64,000 bases of DNA from Azolla caroliniana (taxonomy: Eukaryota; Polypodiophyta), in assembly GCA_043228905.1 (NCBI GenBank), contig JBHGNT010000008.1, forward strand, positions 1,612,001 through 1,676,000, given 5' to 3'. The translations under genes and the position numbers were made by a program. Of this stretch, positions 1-10,198 are shown piece by piece. The notes beneath the pieces were generated by a model. The model was given only the letters and a program-made list of their open reading frames with translations. It searched no databases and was not told where the DNA came from. Each line of letters opens with the position of its first letter. Positions within the stretch are counted from its first letter, which is position 1.

Positions 1-943
1 GACTAGCTTGCGATGAGAAACGGTTCTGACAAATTGTCGGAAGCCTTATTTATTTAACGATCACCTGACCCAACATAAGATATCCGGTCGGAGAGATTAG
101 TCAATTCATGCAAAAGCCAACCCTGGCGCACCTTCAGTGTGTGCATCGACTACTGAGGTATTTTAGCGATACTAAGGATCGAGGATTGTTATAATGACAT
201 GGTATAACCGAAAAGCTATTCGATATACGGATGCCTACTGGGCCGGAGATGCGTCGAATCGACGGTCCACTTCCAGATTTATGTTTTCTCTAGGTAGCGC
301 GGTTGTTGAGTGGAGCAGCAAAAACTAGCCAACAATGGCTTTGTCGAGCACTAAGGCTGAATATGGGGGCGCTACCATTGCCATCTGTGAAGCCATCCGG
401 CTTAGGTGACTACTGCAAGACCTCCGGATCAAAGTATCGACTATGATCCCGATCTACTACGACAACATGAGCAACATGCATCTGGCCAAGAACCCTGTGT
501 TCCATTCTCGGACAAAGCACATAGAAGTGCATTACCACTTTATGCGAGAGCGGGTCCTCAACGGTGAAGTCGAACTCTGGTATGTTTGGACGGATCGGCA
601 AGTTGCCGACATCTTCACCAAGGCCCTTGGAACCGACAAGTTGCAGCGTTTTTCGGAGATGCTTGGTCTTCAGCATGTCGACATGCCGCGCTTGAGGGGG
701 AGAACTGGTACTGATACAGGGAGAATCAGAATCGGAACGGAAATCGGGAAAGCAAGAAATGGCGCTAGACAAGCAGTCGGAGAGAAGGAAACAAACGAAG
801 CAGGGGGAGACAAGAAGAAAAACAGAGCCAAGTCGATTGAAGAAGTCTACACATCCGAACAAGTCGCAACAAGCGGCGACAGTAGCAAAGTCAAGAAGGA
901 CAAAGTCGACCGGAAGGAGAAGGCGAAGACTCATAATTAGCAA
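1..943 (+). pseudogene. Ty1/copia family A pol 3' fragment (RNase H and basic tail)
   Basis: This is the end of a copia polyprotein and is close to the same part of the element at 26.3-31.2 kb. The clearest frame (443-940) carries the RNase H end (LAKNPVF, then HYHFMRERV, then DIFTKALG). It runs straight into a lysine/arginine-rich tail (VKKDKVDRKEKAK) that recurs in the other family A copies. Upstream of 443 the RT end and first half of RNase H are visible but broken by stops (for example CTAGCC at 328). The fragment is cut by the window edge on the left and by a family C fragment on the right, so no LTR of its own is present. Confidence 0.8.
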
Positions 944-957
944 TGCCTTTGTCCTTC

Positions 958-1279
958 TTAAGGTGTCAACAATTCATTTGGAAGTGACCAGTTTCCCACA
1001 ATAAAAACACGTGAGTCTTCCTCTGGACTTTGACCTGGCATGAGACTTGTCTCTATTTTGAGGACTTCTATGTTTATTTCTTCCTCTACTAAGGTTTTGT
1101 GCCACATTCGCTTCCGATTGAGACATTGCACTCTTATCCTTTCTTCTTGTCTCTTCGTTTAGAATGCTTGTCTTTACTACTTGTAAATACAAGTTCTCTT
1201 CTTGACAAGAAGCACTAAGTGACACTACATAGTTCTTGACGAGAACTAAACGCTCCTTATACGCAATGCTCAGCCACAA
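958..1279 (-). pseudogene. Ty1/copia family C gag fragment (zinc knuckle end)
   Basis: The minus frame shows NEETRRKDK, then an SR/R-rich linker and a CCHC knuckle start (CFYCGKL). The gag of C1 near 4.3-4.6 kb has the same order (DEEVRRKDK, SRGR, CFYCGKLGHF). A one-base loss just after GKL throws the second half of the knuckle out of frame. The LTR-like sequence at 1.28-1.94 kb lies directly upstream in this orientation, so this is the truncated 5' end of a third family C copy, lacking the start of gag. Confidence 0.7.
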
Positions 1280-1284
1280 CCGAG

Positions 1285-1943
1285 CTTAGAATCATGCACA
1301 AAAAACGGGAAATGAAAGCACGACACAATGGAGAGAAGAGTACACGGGATGTTTAACGTGGAAAACCCTGAGAGGGAAAAACCACGGCAGTCCAATGACT
1401 ACTAACTATCACTATGTCACAATAATTACAACAGTGAGCTCACGGAAGCAACGACCTCGCGCTCACGATCTTTGCCACAGGCGGCGATTACAACAGAGGC
1501 AACGACCTCTCTCTCTCTCTCTGTACACTGTTACGTGCTCTAATCTCGTGCAAAACAAGAATGATAACAACGTATAAAAGTTTGCCCTAAGTCATATTTA
1601 TACTAATATGACTTTTCGGCTATTTACAAATATAGCCTCGATGGGCTCTCAGAAACATATTTACGAATATGTCTCTTCATCCGGTGAGCACTCCTCACCG
1701 GGTCTTCACCATCTGGCTCTCCGTAGCCGGGTACTCCTCATCCGGTTCTTATCGGGTCTGCACCATCCGGCTCTCCGTAGTCGGGTACTCCTCATCCGCT
1801 TCTTACCGGGTCTGCACCATCCGGCTCTCCGTAGCCGGGTACTCCTCATCCGGTTCTCATCGGGTCTACACCATCCGGCTCTCCGTAGCCAGGTACTCGA
1901 TGGTGTAGACCCGATGAGAACCGGAGGGACTTGTCTCCCAACA
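1285..1943 (-). mobile_element. Family C copia LTR (degenerate, minus orientation)
   Basis: Read on the minus strand this starts TGTTGGGAGACAAG, like TGTTAGGAAACAGG of the C1 LTRs. It shares the internal blocks ATATTTGTAAATAG, the CT-rich run (1507-1522) and GGTTTTTCCCTC. The 3' end (AGCTCGGTTGTGGCTGAG) aligns with the end of the C1 LTR but then diverges into the gag fragment, so the PBS is lost. The U3 part contains a four-copy 54-bp minisatellite. Confidence 0.7.
1707..1901. repeat. 54-bp minisatellite inside the family C LTR
   Basis: Units start with CACCATCCGGCTCTCCGTAG at 1707 (one mismatch), 1761, 1815 and 1869, spaced exactly 54 bp. Each unit also carries CTCATCCGGTTCT. The last unit is partial and leads into an inverted repeat (1850-1874 with 1900-1924). 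Confidence 0.9.
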
Positions 1944-1984
1944 GTTCTCCTAGCTGTCTGGTAGAGTACGTCGTAGTAATAGAG

Positions 1985-2443
1985 CCGGCATGGCATCATT
2001 TTATGGGAACTTTGTTGATCCTAGTTGGTTTACTAGTCCCATGAAGCTACTAATGTGCACCACATGCTATCACCATCTGTGTACTTTAGCCTCACTATTT
2101 TTCTCATCAGTGAAGCTTTCTTCAGAGCATTTTTCCTTTCATACAGCCCAGAGAGCTTATGGCACAGGTCGTACACATTTGTATCGTTTGCAACATGTTG
2201 TAGGATGCTCACGTCTACACATTGTCTGATGGTTAATAGCCTTTCTATTTAGGATTTTCCACTCAGACTCTATTACCCCTGTTGGTATGTCCGTCTTATC
2301 TATCGGCTCATACAAGTATCTACCTATCAGAAGATCCTCCATCTTTTGATCTTCCAGTTAGAATAGTTGTGAGAGTATCAGACTATTATTCGTGGAAAAC
2401 CACTCACACTTTCTTCCATCTAGGACCTAGTGCTCTGATATAG
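1985..2443 (-). pseudogene. Ty1/copia family E gag remnant
   Basis: The minus strand shows the hallmark order of a copia gag with frameshifts between pieces. NYSNWKIK comes near 2350-2370, then MEDLLIGRYLYEP (from 2342), then SLMRKIVRLKYTDGDSM near 2055-2105, then GLVNQLG near 2015-2030. A PBS-like CTATATCAGAGC at about 2432-2443 (compare TGGTATCAGAGC) lies upstream in this orientation. It is a different family from A, C and D because its gag sequence does not match theirs. At least two frameshifts and several stops make it a relic. Confidence 0.6.
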
Positions 2444-3000
2444 TGTGATGGATTTACAATCAGAGACAAACAACAGATTATTCTGAGGCACAAACAGAAA
2501 TCAAACTACATGCAATTTATGTGGAAAATCCCAGATCAGGAAAAAAAACCAGGGGCACTTTGGCCGACAAAATTTCACTATGAATGAGGAGTACAAAACA
2601 AAAGAGATAACAAAGCTTTCAGCTTTTCTAGAAGAACGGTTCAAGTCTTAGAGAGTATCACAGCCAGTATGAATCTCACAAACAACAATATATGGAAATT
2701 TTTTTTACTAAACCTGTTCCGGTGGTGTAGATGCACCATATTTGTGTCTGAAACCATTTCTAGGGTTTGGCCAAGTTTCCACAGAACTGTGCCTATCCTT
2801 GCTATCTTCACGTCTTTCTCTCTTGTCTTGCTCACCAACAGCTAACGCAACAATTCTCTTCTCTGTTTTCAACCCTTGTTTCTCATGTTGTCTCAGTCTC
2901 TTTGTTTCTATGTTTCACTCATGCTCATCAGGAGGGGTACTCTTACATAACAGAAGGAGCACCACCTCAAAAAGAATCCAATGAAAGAAATGGTTAGGAA
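2444..3000 (-). mobile_element. Probable LTR remnant of copia family E
   Basis: The sequence next to the PBS-like site begins TGTGATGG on the plus strand, so it would end CCATCACA in element orientation. It contains GTGGAAAATCCC and a following A-rich block, typical of the R-U5 part of copia LTRs and similar to GTGGAAAACCC in family C. The far end cannot be placed; no TG terminus or target duplication was found. The stretch 3000-3163 shows nothing recognisable. Confidence 0.35.
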
Positions 3001-3168
3001 TTAATTAAGAATGTACTTGAAATTTGTGTGTGTTGTGGGTCGTGCTCATTGGGGCTAATATTTCAAATTGATTAGGGAACGTTTCTCTCTATACATTGGT
3101 GTATGCTTGGCAAAGAGAAGAAGACATATTGTATTGGTCACGTTAATCGGGCCACATGCGTGTGAATG

Positions 3169-3804
3169 TGTTAGGAAACAGGTCCCTCCAGATGGGAAGT
3201 GAGAAGAATCGTGTTGATGAGCAACTCGGTCGAGGCCGAAACCGGATGTGGAGTACTCGGCAACGGAAGACCCGGTGAAAACCGGATGACGAGTACCCGG
3301 CAAGGAAGACCCGATGAGAACCTCTCATCGGATGGAAGGGACATATATGTAAATATGTTCCAGAGAGCCCACCGAGGCTATATTTGTAAATAGCCCGAAA
3401 GTCATATTAGTATAAATATGACCTAGGGCAAACTGAATGTATGATGTAGAGTTGGTTGTGGGATTATCGTGGTGGCGATAACTCAGTGCGTAACTGTGTA
3501 CAGAGTAGAGAGAGAGAGAGGAAGAGGTTGTGGCCTCTGTTGTAACCGCCTGGTGGCGAAGCGAGGGAGCAAGAGGTCGTTGCCTATGTGCCCCATTGTT
3601 GTAATCTTGATATAGTGATATTTTGTAGTCCGAGGGCTGTTGTGGTTTTTCCCAGATTTGGGTTTTCCACGTTAACATCCAGTGCACTCTCTTCTTTACT
3701 GTTTCGCGTGTAGATACATCTCACTACATCCCTGTTTTTTTTCTGTGGTTGATTCGACATCTCGGTTGTGGCCGAGCATAACTTAGGAAACCGTATTCCT
3801 TTCA
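3169..3804 (+). repeat. C1 5' LTR
   Basis: A 636-bp LTR, TGTTAGG to CCTTTCA. The U3 part holds two copies of a roughly 54-bp unit containing CGGCAACGGAAGACCCGGTG; the 3' LTR holds more. Shared LTR features include a GA-rich run at about 3508-3521 and GGGTTTTCCACGTTAACATC near the 3' end. Confidence 0.92.
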
Positions 3805-3835
3805 ATTTGGTATCAGAGCGAGACGACACAGAAAA

Positions 3836-4708
3836 ATGGACGATTCATTGGGAGGCATGTTCAAGCTCACCGGCTCCAACTATTCAGTGTGGAAGTCGAA
3901 GATGAGGGACATGCTAGTGGTTAAAGATCTTTGGTTGCCGATTTAGTTCGGGGACAAGAGACCGGACAAGATTGATGCCACGATATGGGAGGTGATGCAC
4001 ATGAAGACAACGACGTACATACGGTGCTTCATCGACATGAGCCTATACAACAACTTCAATGAAGAGAGCAAGGCTCATGAACTCTAGGAGAAGATCGACA
4101 TTATGTTTCAGAACAAAAATGTTGTTAATCAGGTTTCGGTATTTCGGAAGCTAGTAAGACTCCGGTACCAAGATGGCTCCAGAATGGCGGAGCACATGAA
4201 TACCTTCCAGGGGCTGATCCACCAGGCAACATCATTGGACGTACCTCTCGCCAATGAGGTACTAGCACTACTCCTGCTCGGTTCCCTCCTAGATAGCTGG
4301 GAGACGTTGGTTGTCACTTTGGGCAACGCCGGGCCGGAAGGAAAACGGTTATCCCTAGCAAGAGTGAAGTCGAGCTTGCTAGATGAGGAGGTGCGTCGGA
4401 AAGATAAGGATACGAGCTCCAATTCCAAAGCGCTCCTTACCAAATCGCAACGCGGAAGACAAAGTAACCGTATCCCCCAGAACTAAGGAAAGTCGAGGAC
4501 ACGGTCAAAGTCAAGGGGGAGGCCTACTTGCTTCTATTGCGGCAAGCTGGGACACTTCCAGAAGAACTGTCGGCACTTCCAAAAAGACAAAGAGACTGAC
4601 TGTACCGATTCGAAGAAGACACCGGACTGGAACGGTAAAGACCGGAGGGGGCCGGACCAGAAGGGAACGACGACAATCGCGGCAAGTGAAGAAGAGTTGA
4701 TGCTCATC
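3836..4708 (+). pseudogene. C1 gag (copia capsid and nucleocapsid)
   Basis: The frame opens at ATG 3836, just after the PBS, with FKLTGSNYSVWKSKMRDML, the usual start of a copia gag. It continues through the UBN2-type capsid region (LVRLRYQDGSRMAEHMNTF) to a complete zinc knuckle (CFYCGKLGHFQKNC, near 4530-4570). In-frame stops lie at 3944, 4086 and 4484. The gag ends in EEELMLI at 4706, where sequence switches to the gypsy LTR remnant. The region between knuckle and protease is lost, so Gag-Pol could not be made even without the stops. Confidence 0.85.
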
Positions 4709-4790
4709 ACCAAATCGGTTCAACGCCAGTCTTAAGCCTCCTAGCTACTATTGTACATTCTCTTCACATAATACATATCTTTTCTTATCA

Positions 4791-4827
<37 letters not shown>

Positions 4828-4943
4828 CTCTTTCTCTCTCCCTCTCACTCACTCTTTCCTTCTCTCGAGAGTTCTTCACCTCTCTTAGTACTAATACTTC
4901 TTTTAGTACTAATTCCTTCTCTGTCTTAGTACTGTTCCTGACA
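4709..4943 (+). repeat. B1 5' LTR remnant lacking U3
   Basis: Matches 9970-10198 of the 3' LTR from ACCAAATCGG to the terminal CTGACA, including the CT microsatellite (about 4795-4825) and the AGTACTAAT repeats. All sequence corresponding to 9756-9969, including the TATA box, is absent. Confidence 0.9.
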
Positions 4944-5036
4944 GTTTGAACCGATTTTGGTCGATCTTCCTTCCGTATCTTCCTTTCCTCCTCTTCCTTT
5001 TATCTTCTTATTAATCCTCTTATCCTACCTAGTAAA

Positions 5037-6177
5037 ATGGAAACTGTTAGCTCTCAGGAATACCAATTTGTTTTCTCGGAGGTCCAGTGCTTAAAAGAGA
5101 AATTTGTAGTACTAGAACAAGAAAATCATCGTTTGTTGGGGGATCTTCAACAAGTAGCACTAGAAAAATAACAACAACATGGGAAGCTGACGTTACATGT
5201 ACAACAACTCAAAGCGACTATCATATCATTACAACAACAAGGATCAAACACTCAAGGGATTCATAAAGAACCCAAGATCGGTCTTCCTACAAAATTTGAT
5301 GGGACTCGATCACAGTTTAGAGGGTTTTTGAATCAGGTACGTTTAGTGATACAAATGCATCCTTCTCGATATCCCACTGATGCATCACGAGTGGGACTAG
5401 TAGACACTCTCCTTAGTGGCTCAGCGTTAGCATGGTTTGCTCCATTGTTGGAAAAGGAATCTCTATTACTAAATAGTTTTGAAGAATTTATAAGTGAATT
5501 TAAGGCCTGTTTTGGAGATACTAACAGCATAAGGACTGCAATCAACAAAATCAGGCGATTACGCCAAGGTGATCGTCTAGCCTCCGCATACGTTGCAGAT
5601 TTCCGCCTACTCGCTGCCGATATCTCTTGGGATGATCACGCATTGATGGAGCAATTCCGTTATGGCTTACGCAACGATGTCAAGGATTTACTCTTGACCT
5701 TCCTCGAAGAGCCAAAGTCATTAACAGAAGCAATTAGTCGTGCGGTGAGATGCGACAACCGCCTCTTCGAATGACGTTCGGAATGACAATTCCAAATTCT
5801 GAGGGCAAGATCAGAGCCTACGTACGCCTCAATGGTAGCGAAACCTTTTTTGAGGGAGTCATATAATGCGCCTCTAGTAAGTACTCCAACTCTTATGGAA
5901 ATTGATACCACACGTCGTTGAGGACCGCTATCGGAAGAAGAAAAGCAACGACGCCGAGCAAACCGACTGTCTTTATTGCAGTGGACCAGGGAATATCACG
6001 GTAAACTGTCCCCATAGGCCAAGAAGGCAGGTAAAACAAATAGTTGCTAGTTCTAATTGTACTAAACCTGAGTCTATTTCAGTAAGGATATCTGATAGTC
6101 CTAATAGTACTAATAGCCCAAATCTAGTGAACAAATTTGATGTCCTTAGTCAGTTAGAGGAAGAGTTAAACGACTAA
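5037..6177 (+). pseudogene. B1 gag (Retrotrans_gag type capsid, defective CCHC knuckle)
   Basis: Gag opens at ATG 5037 with a coiled-coil-like start (LKEKFVVLEQENHRLL). A stop at 5169 is followed in the same frame by the capsid core (5190-5774; GLPTKFDGTRSQFRGFLNQV, ALAWFAPLL, SLTEAISRAV). After the stop at 5772 the frame changes, and the nucleocapsid knuckle reads CLYCSGPGNITVNC (near 5970-6010). The position expected to be His is Asn, so zinc binding should fail. The fold is that of chromovirus gags. It would package RNA in an active element; here it is dead. Confidence 0.85.
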
Positions 6178-6266
6178 GTCCAGCCAAAATAGGAGTTGTT
6201 TGGTTGGATAGCCCTAGATCTGTGCAACCCATTAGTGGTTCCATTTCCTCTTAGCAAATTAGCAAT

Positions 6267-7184
6267 GTGTTCGTAGCCCAAGTAATAGTTAGTACTAAAA
6301 GTACTCCTCCACTACATGTCTTAGCACTTCTAGATTCCGGAGCTAATTCTTGCTTCATGGATAGGAAATTTGCCCAACCTCATCATATATCTCTCAGAAA
6401 ACTCCCGTGTCCTGCCTCTGTAGTAGTCATTGATGGTCGTCCCATTGCTTCTGGAAATATCATAGAAGAGTCAGAGCCCGTTAATATTGTCCTAGATAAT
6501 CTAGCATGTGTCGTATCATTTAATATAATTAGCATCCCAGAACACCCCATTGTCTTAAGATTACCATGGTTCGAATTACATAACCCAGACATAGATTGGC
6601 AGACAAGAGAAATCTGGCATCGAAAAGCCCGAGGGTCTACTCAGGAGATTGCAACGATTTCACTACATCAGTTGCGTGAGGAAGGACGCAAGGAAGAAAT
6701 GTTCCTCTTCGCAATATCAGTAAAACCCTCCAGTACCACTAAAGAGGAATCCACCGTTCAACTTCCAGAGAAGTATCATCATTATGTCGATGTGTTTAAT
6801 AAAGTACAAGCCAATACGCTTCCTCACCATCGACCATATGATTGCCCCATCAATTTACAACCGGGGAAAGAGCCACCATGGGGACCGATCTACAATCTGT
6901 CACCAACCGAACTGGAAATCCTTCGAGCCTATATAGAGGAGAATTTGGAGAATGGTTTCATACGACATTCAAAATCTCCAGCCGGCGCACCCATTTTCTT
7001 CGTCAAGAAAAAGGATGGCTCACTTCGTCTCGTTGTAGATTGTCGTGGCTTGAATAAGGTTACAATCCGAAATAGGTATGCACTCCCCCTTATCTCAAGT
7101 CTTTTAGAACGGATCAATGGTGTTAGGTTCTTCACGAAGATCGACTTACGGGGGGAGCCTATAACCTCGTATGGATCCGACTAG
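6267..7184 (+). pseudogene. B1 protease and first half of reverse transcriptase
   Basis: The frame carries the aspartic protease motif LLDSGANSCFM (residues about 22-32). A linker leads to the gypsy RT fingers and palm (LVVDCRGLNKVTIRNRYALP, then FFTKIDLRG near the end). A frameshift at about 7155-7165, inside the run of G after DLR, ends this frame; RT continues from 7170 in another frame. The start shown is the first Met in the open frame. In an intact element it would be part of a Gag-Pol polyprotein, so no true start is expected here. Confidence 0.88.
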
Positions 7185-9763
7185 GAGATGAATGGAAGAC
7201 TGCGTTCCGCACCAGATATGGGCACTTCGAGTATATGATCATGCCGTTTGGCCTCACTAATGCACCAGAAATCTTCCAGCACATGGCAAACGATATTTTC
7301 CGAGATCTCTTGGATGTGTGTCTAATCATCTATTTGGATGATCTACTAGTTTACTCAAAGACCCAAGAAGAGCATGATTCTCATGTACTGTTAGTACTAA
7401 AACGACTTCGAGAACATGATCTTTATGCAAAGCTGGAAAAATGTAGTTTCGGGTGCAACCAGGTGGAATTTCTCGGCTATGTCATTTCCTCAGAAGGCAT
7501 CTCCATGGACCCAGCTAAGGTCAAAACAGTGGTAGAATGGCAAAATCCGCGTTCGGTGTGGGATGTGCAATGCTTTCTAGGCTTTGCCAATTTTTACCGG
7601 AAGTTTATAAAAGATTACTCAAAGCTCGTTTTGCCTCTTACACAACTTACTAGAAAGGGACAATCGTTCATTTGGTCTGAAGAAGCAGACATGGCTTTTG
7701 AGAATCTTAAACAGGCATTTATATCGGCTCCGATTCTAGCTCACGTTAATCCAGAAAAACCATTCATCATCGAAGCGGACACATCGGATTTTGCATTGGT
7801 GAGCATTCTATCACAACGAGGTAATGATGAAAAGCTACATCCTGTGGCTTTTCACTCACGCAAGTTTGACTATGCCGAAATCAACTACGAAATTCATGAT
7901 AAAGAGCTATTGGCCACAGTGGACTCTTTTATGCAATGGGGGCATTTTCTAGAGGGATCTCCTCATCAAGCCACTGTATTCAGTGACCACAAAAACCTCG
8001 CCTATTTTCAAGACGCTCGTGTGTTAAATCGACGTCAAGCTCGGTGGGCCCATTTTCTCACGCGTTTCGACTTCAAGATTACATATCGACCTAGGAAGCA
8101 TCAAGGGAAAGCAGATGCATTATCACGGTGTTCGTACCTAGCACCGCGTCCCGGCGAGCCAGCTTTTGATAACCAAAAGCAAATAATCTTGGGACCGGCA
8201 CGACTGCAAGCAACACAGGTCTTTGGCATGCCCATGGATTCCCACGTTATCAATATCATACGTGCGGACCTGAAGACAAATGCTTTCGCCCAAGCTATAC
8301 TAACACAAATTGATCCCTCTCGAGCGTTGTGTTCACAATCGCAACCACCAGGTATGGACTATCTGCAATTCAAATACCATGATGGATTAGTCTTCTTTAA
8401 AGAACTTTTGTATGTTCCTAATGGTTCTTGCCGCCTTCGAGTAGTACAAAACTGTCATGGCACATATACAGTTGGGCATTTTGGTAGTACTAAAACATTA
8501 GATTTAGTACAACGATCATTCTGGTGGCCCCGTATGCGACAATTTGTCGAAGATTTTGTTCGGACTTGTGATACATGTTGCAGAGTGAAAATGCCAAGGC
8601 ATCATCCATATGGTTTATTAAAACCATTACCAATTCCAAGCAAGCCGTGGCAATCCATTGCTCTAGACTTCATCACAGATCTTCCAGTCTCTAAGGGGTT
8701 CAATGCGATTCTAACAGTGGTAGATCGATATACGAAGATGGCTCATTTCTTGCCATGTACTAAGGAAATCTCCAGTGAAGACACCGCCGAAATTGTCATG
8801 CGTGAAGTATGTCGGCATCATGGACTTCCCGATAGTATCATCAGCGACTGCGAACCCCAGTTTGTGTCAAAATTCTGGAAGCACCTATTTAAAATGCTCA
8901 AGGTCACTTGTAACCTCTCCTCCGGCTACCACCCACAAACCGACGGCCAAGCCAAACGAACAAATCAGACGCTGGAGCAGTATCTACGGTGCTTTCTCAA
9001 CTATCATCAGGATGATTGGGCAGATATTCTCCACTTCGCCGAATTTACCTATAATAACTCTATCCACACATCAACTAAAGTTACGCCATTTTATGCTTAT
9101 ACGGGATGTCACCCCCAGTGGTGTGTTCTTGAAACCCCAGAAGTGTCCACAAATCCTTGCGTGGAGGATCGTTTGGAGCAGTTACACAAGATACAAGCGG
9201 ATTTATCTACTCATCTCCAACAAGCTCAACAAACACACAAGGTTTATGCGGATCGTCATCGACTCCCATTCAGTTTTAACATTGGAGATCGGGCATGGCT
9301 ACTACAACGACACATCAAGACTACTCGCCCATGCGAGAAGTTGGATTATCAACGATTAGGTCCTTTCCGTATTATAGGAAAGATTAATGATGTCACTTTT
9401 TGTCTCGATCTACCTCCGCAACTTCGGATACATCCGGTGTTTCATAGTTCTCTCCTCGAACCATATCAAGAGAGCACCATCCCAGGACGTATTACACAGC
9501 CTCCACCCCCGATCGAGCTTGAAGATGGACCTGAGTACGAGGTTTCTGCCATCCTTGATTCCAAGATTGTTCGCAACAAGCTCTACTATCTAATCGATTG
9601 GCTAGGATATAGTCCCAACGAGCGTACTTGGGAACCGATAGAGAATGTCACTAATACTCGTGCTCTTCTCGAAGACTTCCATCGTCAATATCCAGACAAA
9701 CCGGGTCCTCAATCCAAAATGACTCGTTACACTCGTTGTTTTAAAGGGGGGATAGTGTCATGA
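7185..9763 (+). pseudogene. B1 pol: RT, RNase H, integrase, chromodomain
   Basis: An 842-codon open frame (7235-9763) holds, in order: RT palm with intact IIYLDDLLVYS (about residue 32-42); RNase H starting at IIEADTSDFAL (about 181); integrase zinc finger H-H-C-C (CHGTYTVGHFG to CDTCC, about 410-452); integrase core with LDFITDLP and SDCEPQF; and a C-terminal chromodomain (YYLIDWLGYSPNERTWEPIE, about 786-806). The third catalytic position reads GQAKRTNQ where the family has Glu, so integration activity should be lost. The chromodomain keeps the aromatic residues that would bind modified histone tails and steer insertion. The long uninterrupted frame suggests a fairly young copy. Confidence 0.92.
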
Positions 9764-10198
9764 TATGGCAAGACTCAAACCCATGACCATATGCTACATG
9801 GGTCGAGCTCTTAACCATTAGACCATACATTATAATACGTAGAAGGTTATTTTCATTTATGTTTTATTATAGAAAATTGATGTATATTCTAGATTTCTCT
9901 GGAACATTCTAGAAGATTCAAGAGTATTCCTTAGAACACTATAAAAGGAGGCACAAGGCATTATTTCAAACCAAATCGGTTCAACGCCAGTCTTAAGCCT
10001 CCTAGCTACTACTGTACATTCTCTTCACATAATACATATCTTTTCTTATCATCACTCTCTCTCTCTCTCTCTCTCTCTCGATCTCTTTCTCTCTCCCTCT
10101 CACTCACTCTTTCCTTCTCTCGAGAGTTCTTCACCTCTCTTAGTACTAATACTTCTTTTAGTACTAATTCCTTCTCTGTCTTAGTACTGTTCCTGACA
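9756..10198 (+). repeat. B1 3' LTR
   Basis: A 443-bp LTR with terminal inverted pair TGTCA/TGACA. It has a TATA box (ACTATAAAAGG, about 9938-9948), a CT microsatellite (about 10057-10079) and AGTACTAAT repeats. The U3 start carries a tRNA-like sequence on the opposite strand (9767-9825). Confidence 0.92.
9767..9825 (-). other. tRNA-like / Pol III promoter-like sequence in B1 U3
   Basis: On the minus strand TGGTCTAATGGTTAAGAG resembles an A box, and 32-34 bases on GGGTTTGAGTCTTG resembles a B box, the spacing found in tRNAs and tRNA-derived SINEs. The acceptor ends do not pair, so it is not a usable tRNA. It could be a SINE head captured by the LTR or chance. Confidence 0.4.

Larger units (their letters stand above)
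4709..10198 (+). mobile_element. Ty3/gypsy chromodomain element B1 nested in C1
   Basis: The 3' LTR is complete (9756-10198, TGTCATGA to TCCTGACA) and is preceded by a PPT (AAAGGGGGGATAG). The 5' LTR is only a 235-bp remnant (4709-4943). Gene order is gag, protease, RT, RNase H, integrase, chromodomain, which places it in the chromovirus branch. Gag has stops, RT has a frameshift, the nucleocapsid His is Asn and the third integrase acidic residue is Lys. The host sequence resumes at 10199 in the C1 pol frame. No target duplication can be tested because the left edge is deleted. Confidence 0.92.

Noticed and set aside
1608-1964. 118-codon plus ORF with repeated HHPALRSRVLLIRF units
   Set aside because: The repeats are the 54-bp LTR minisatellite read in frame; 54 is divisible by 3, so all three frames look repetitive. 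Not a repeat protein.
2742-2997. Two overlapping plus ORFs of about 80 codons
   Set aside because: No conserved motif, no exon signals, and they lie in the probable family E LTR.
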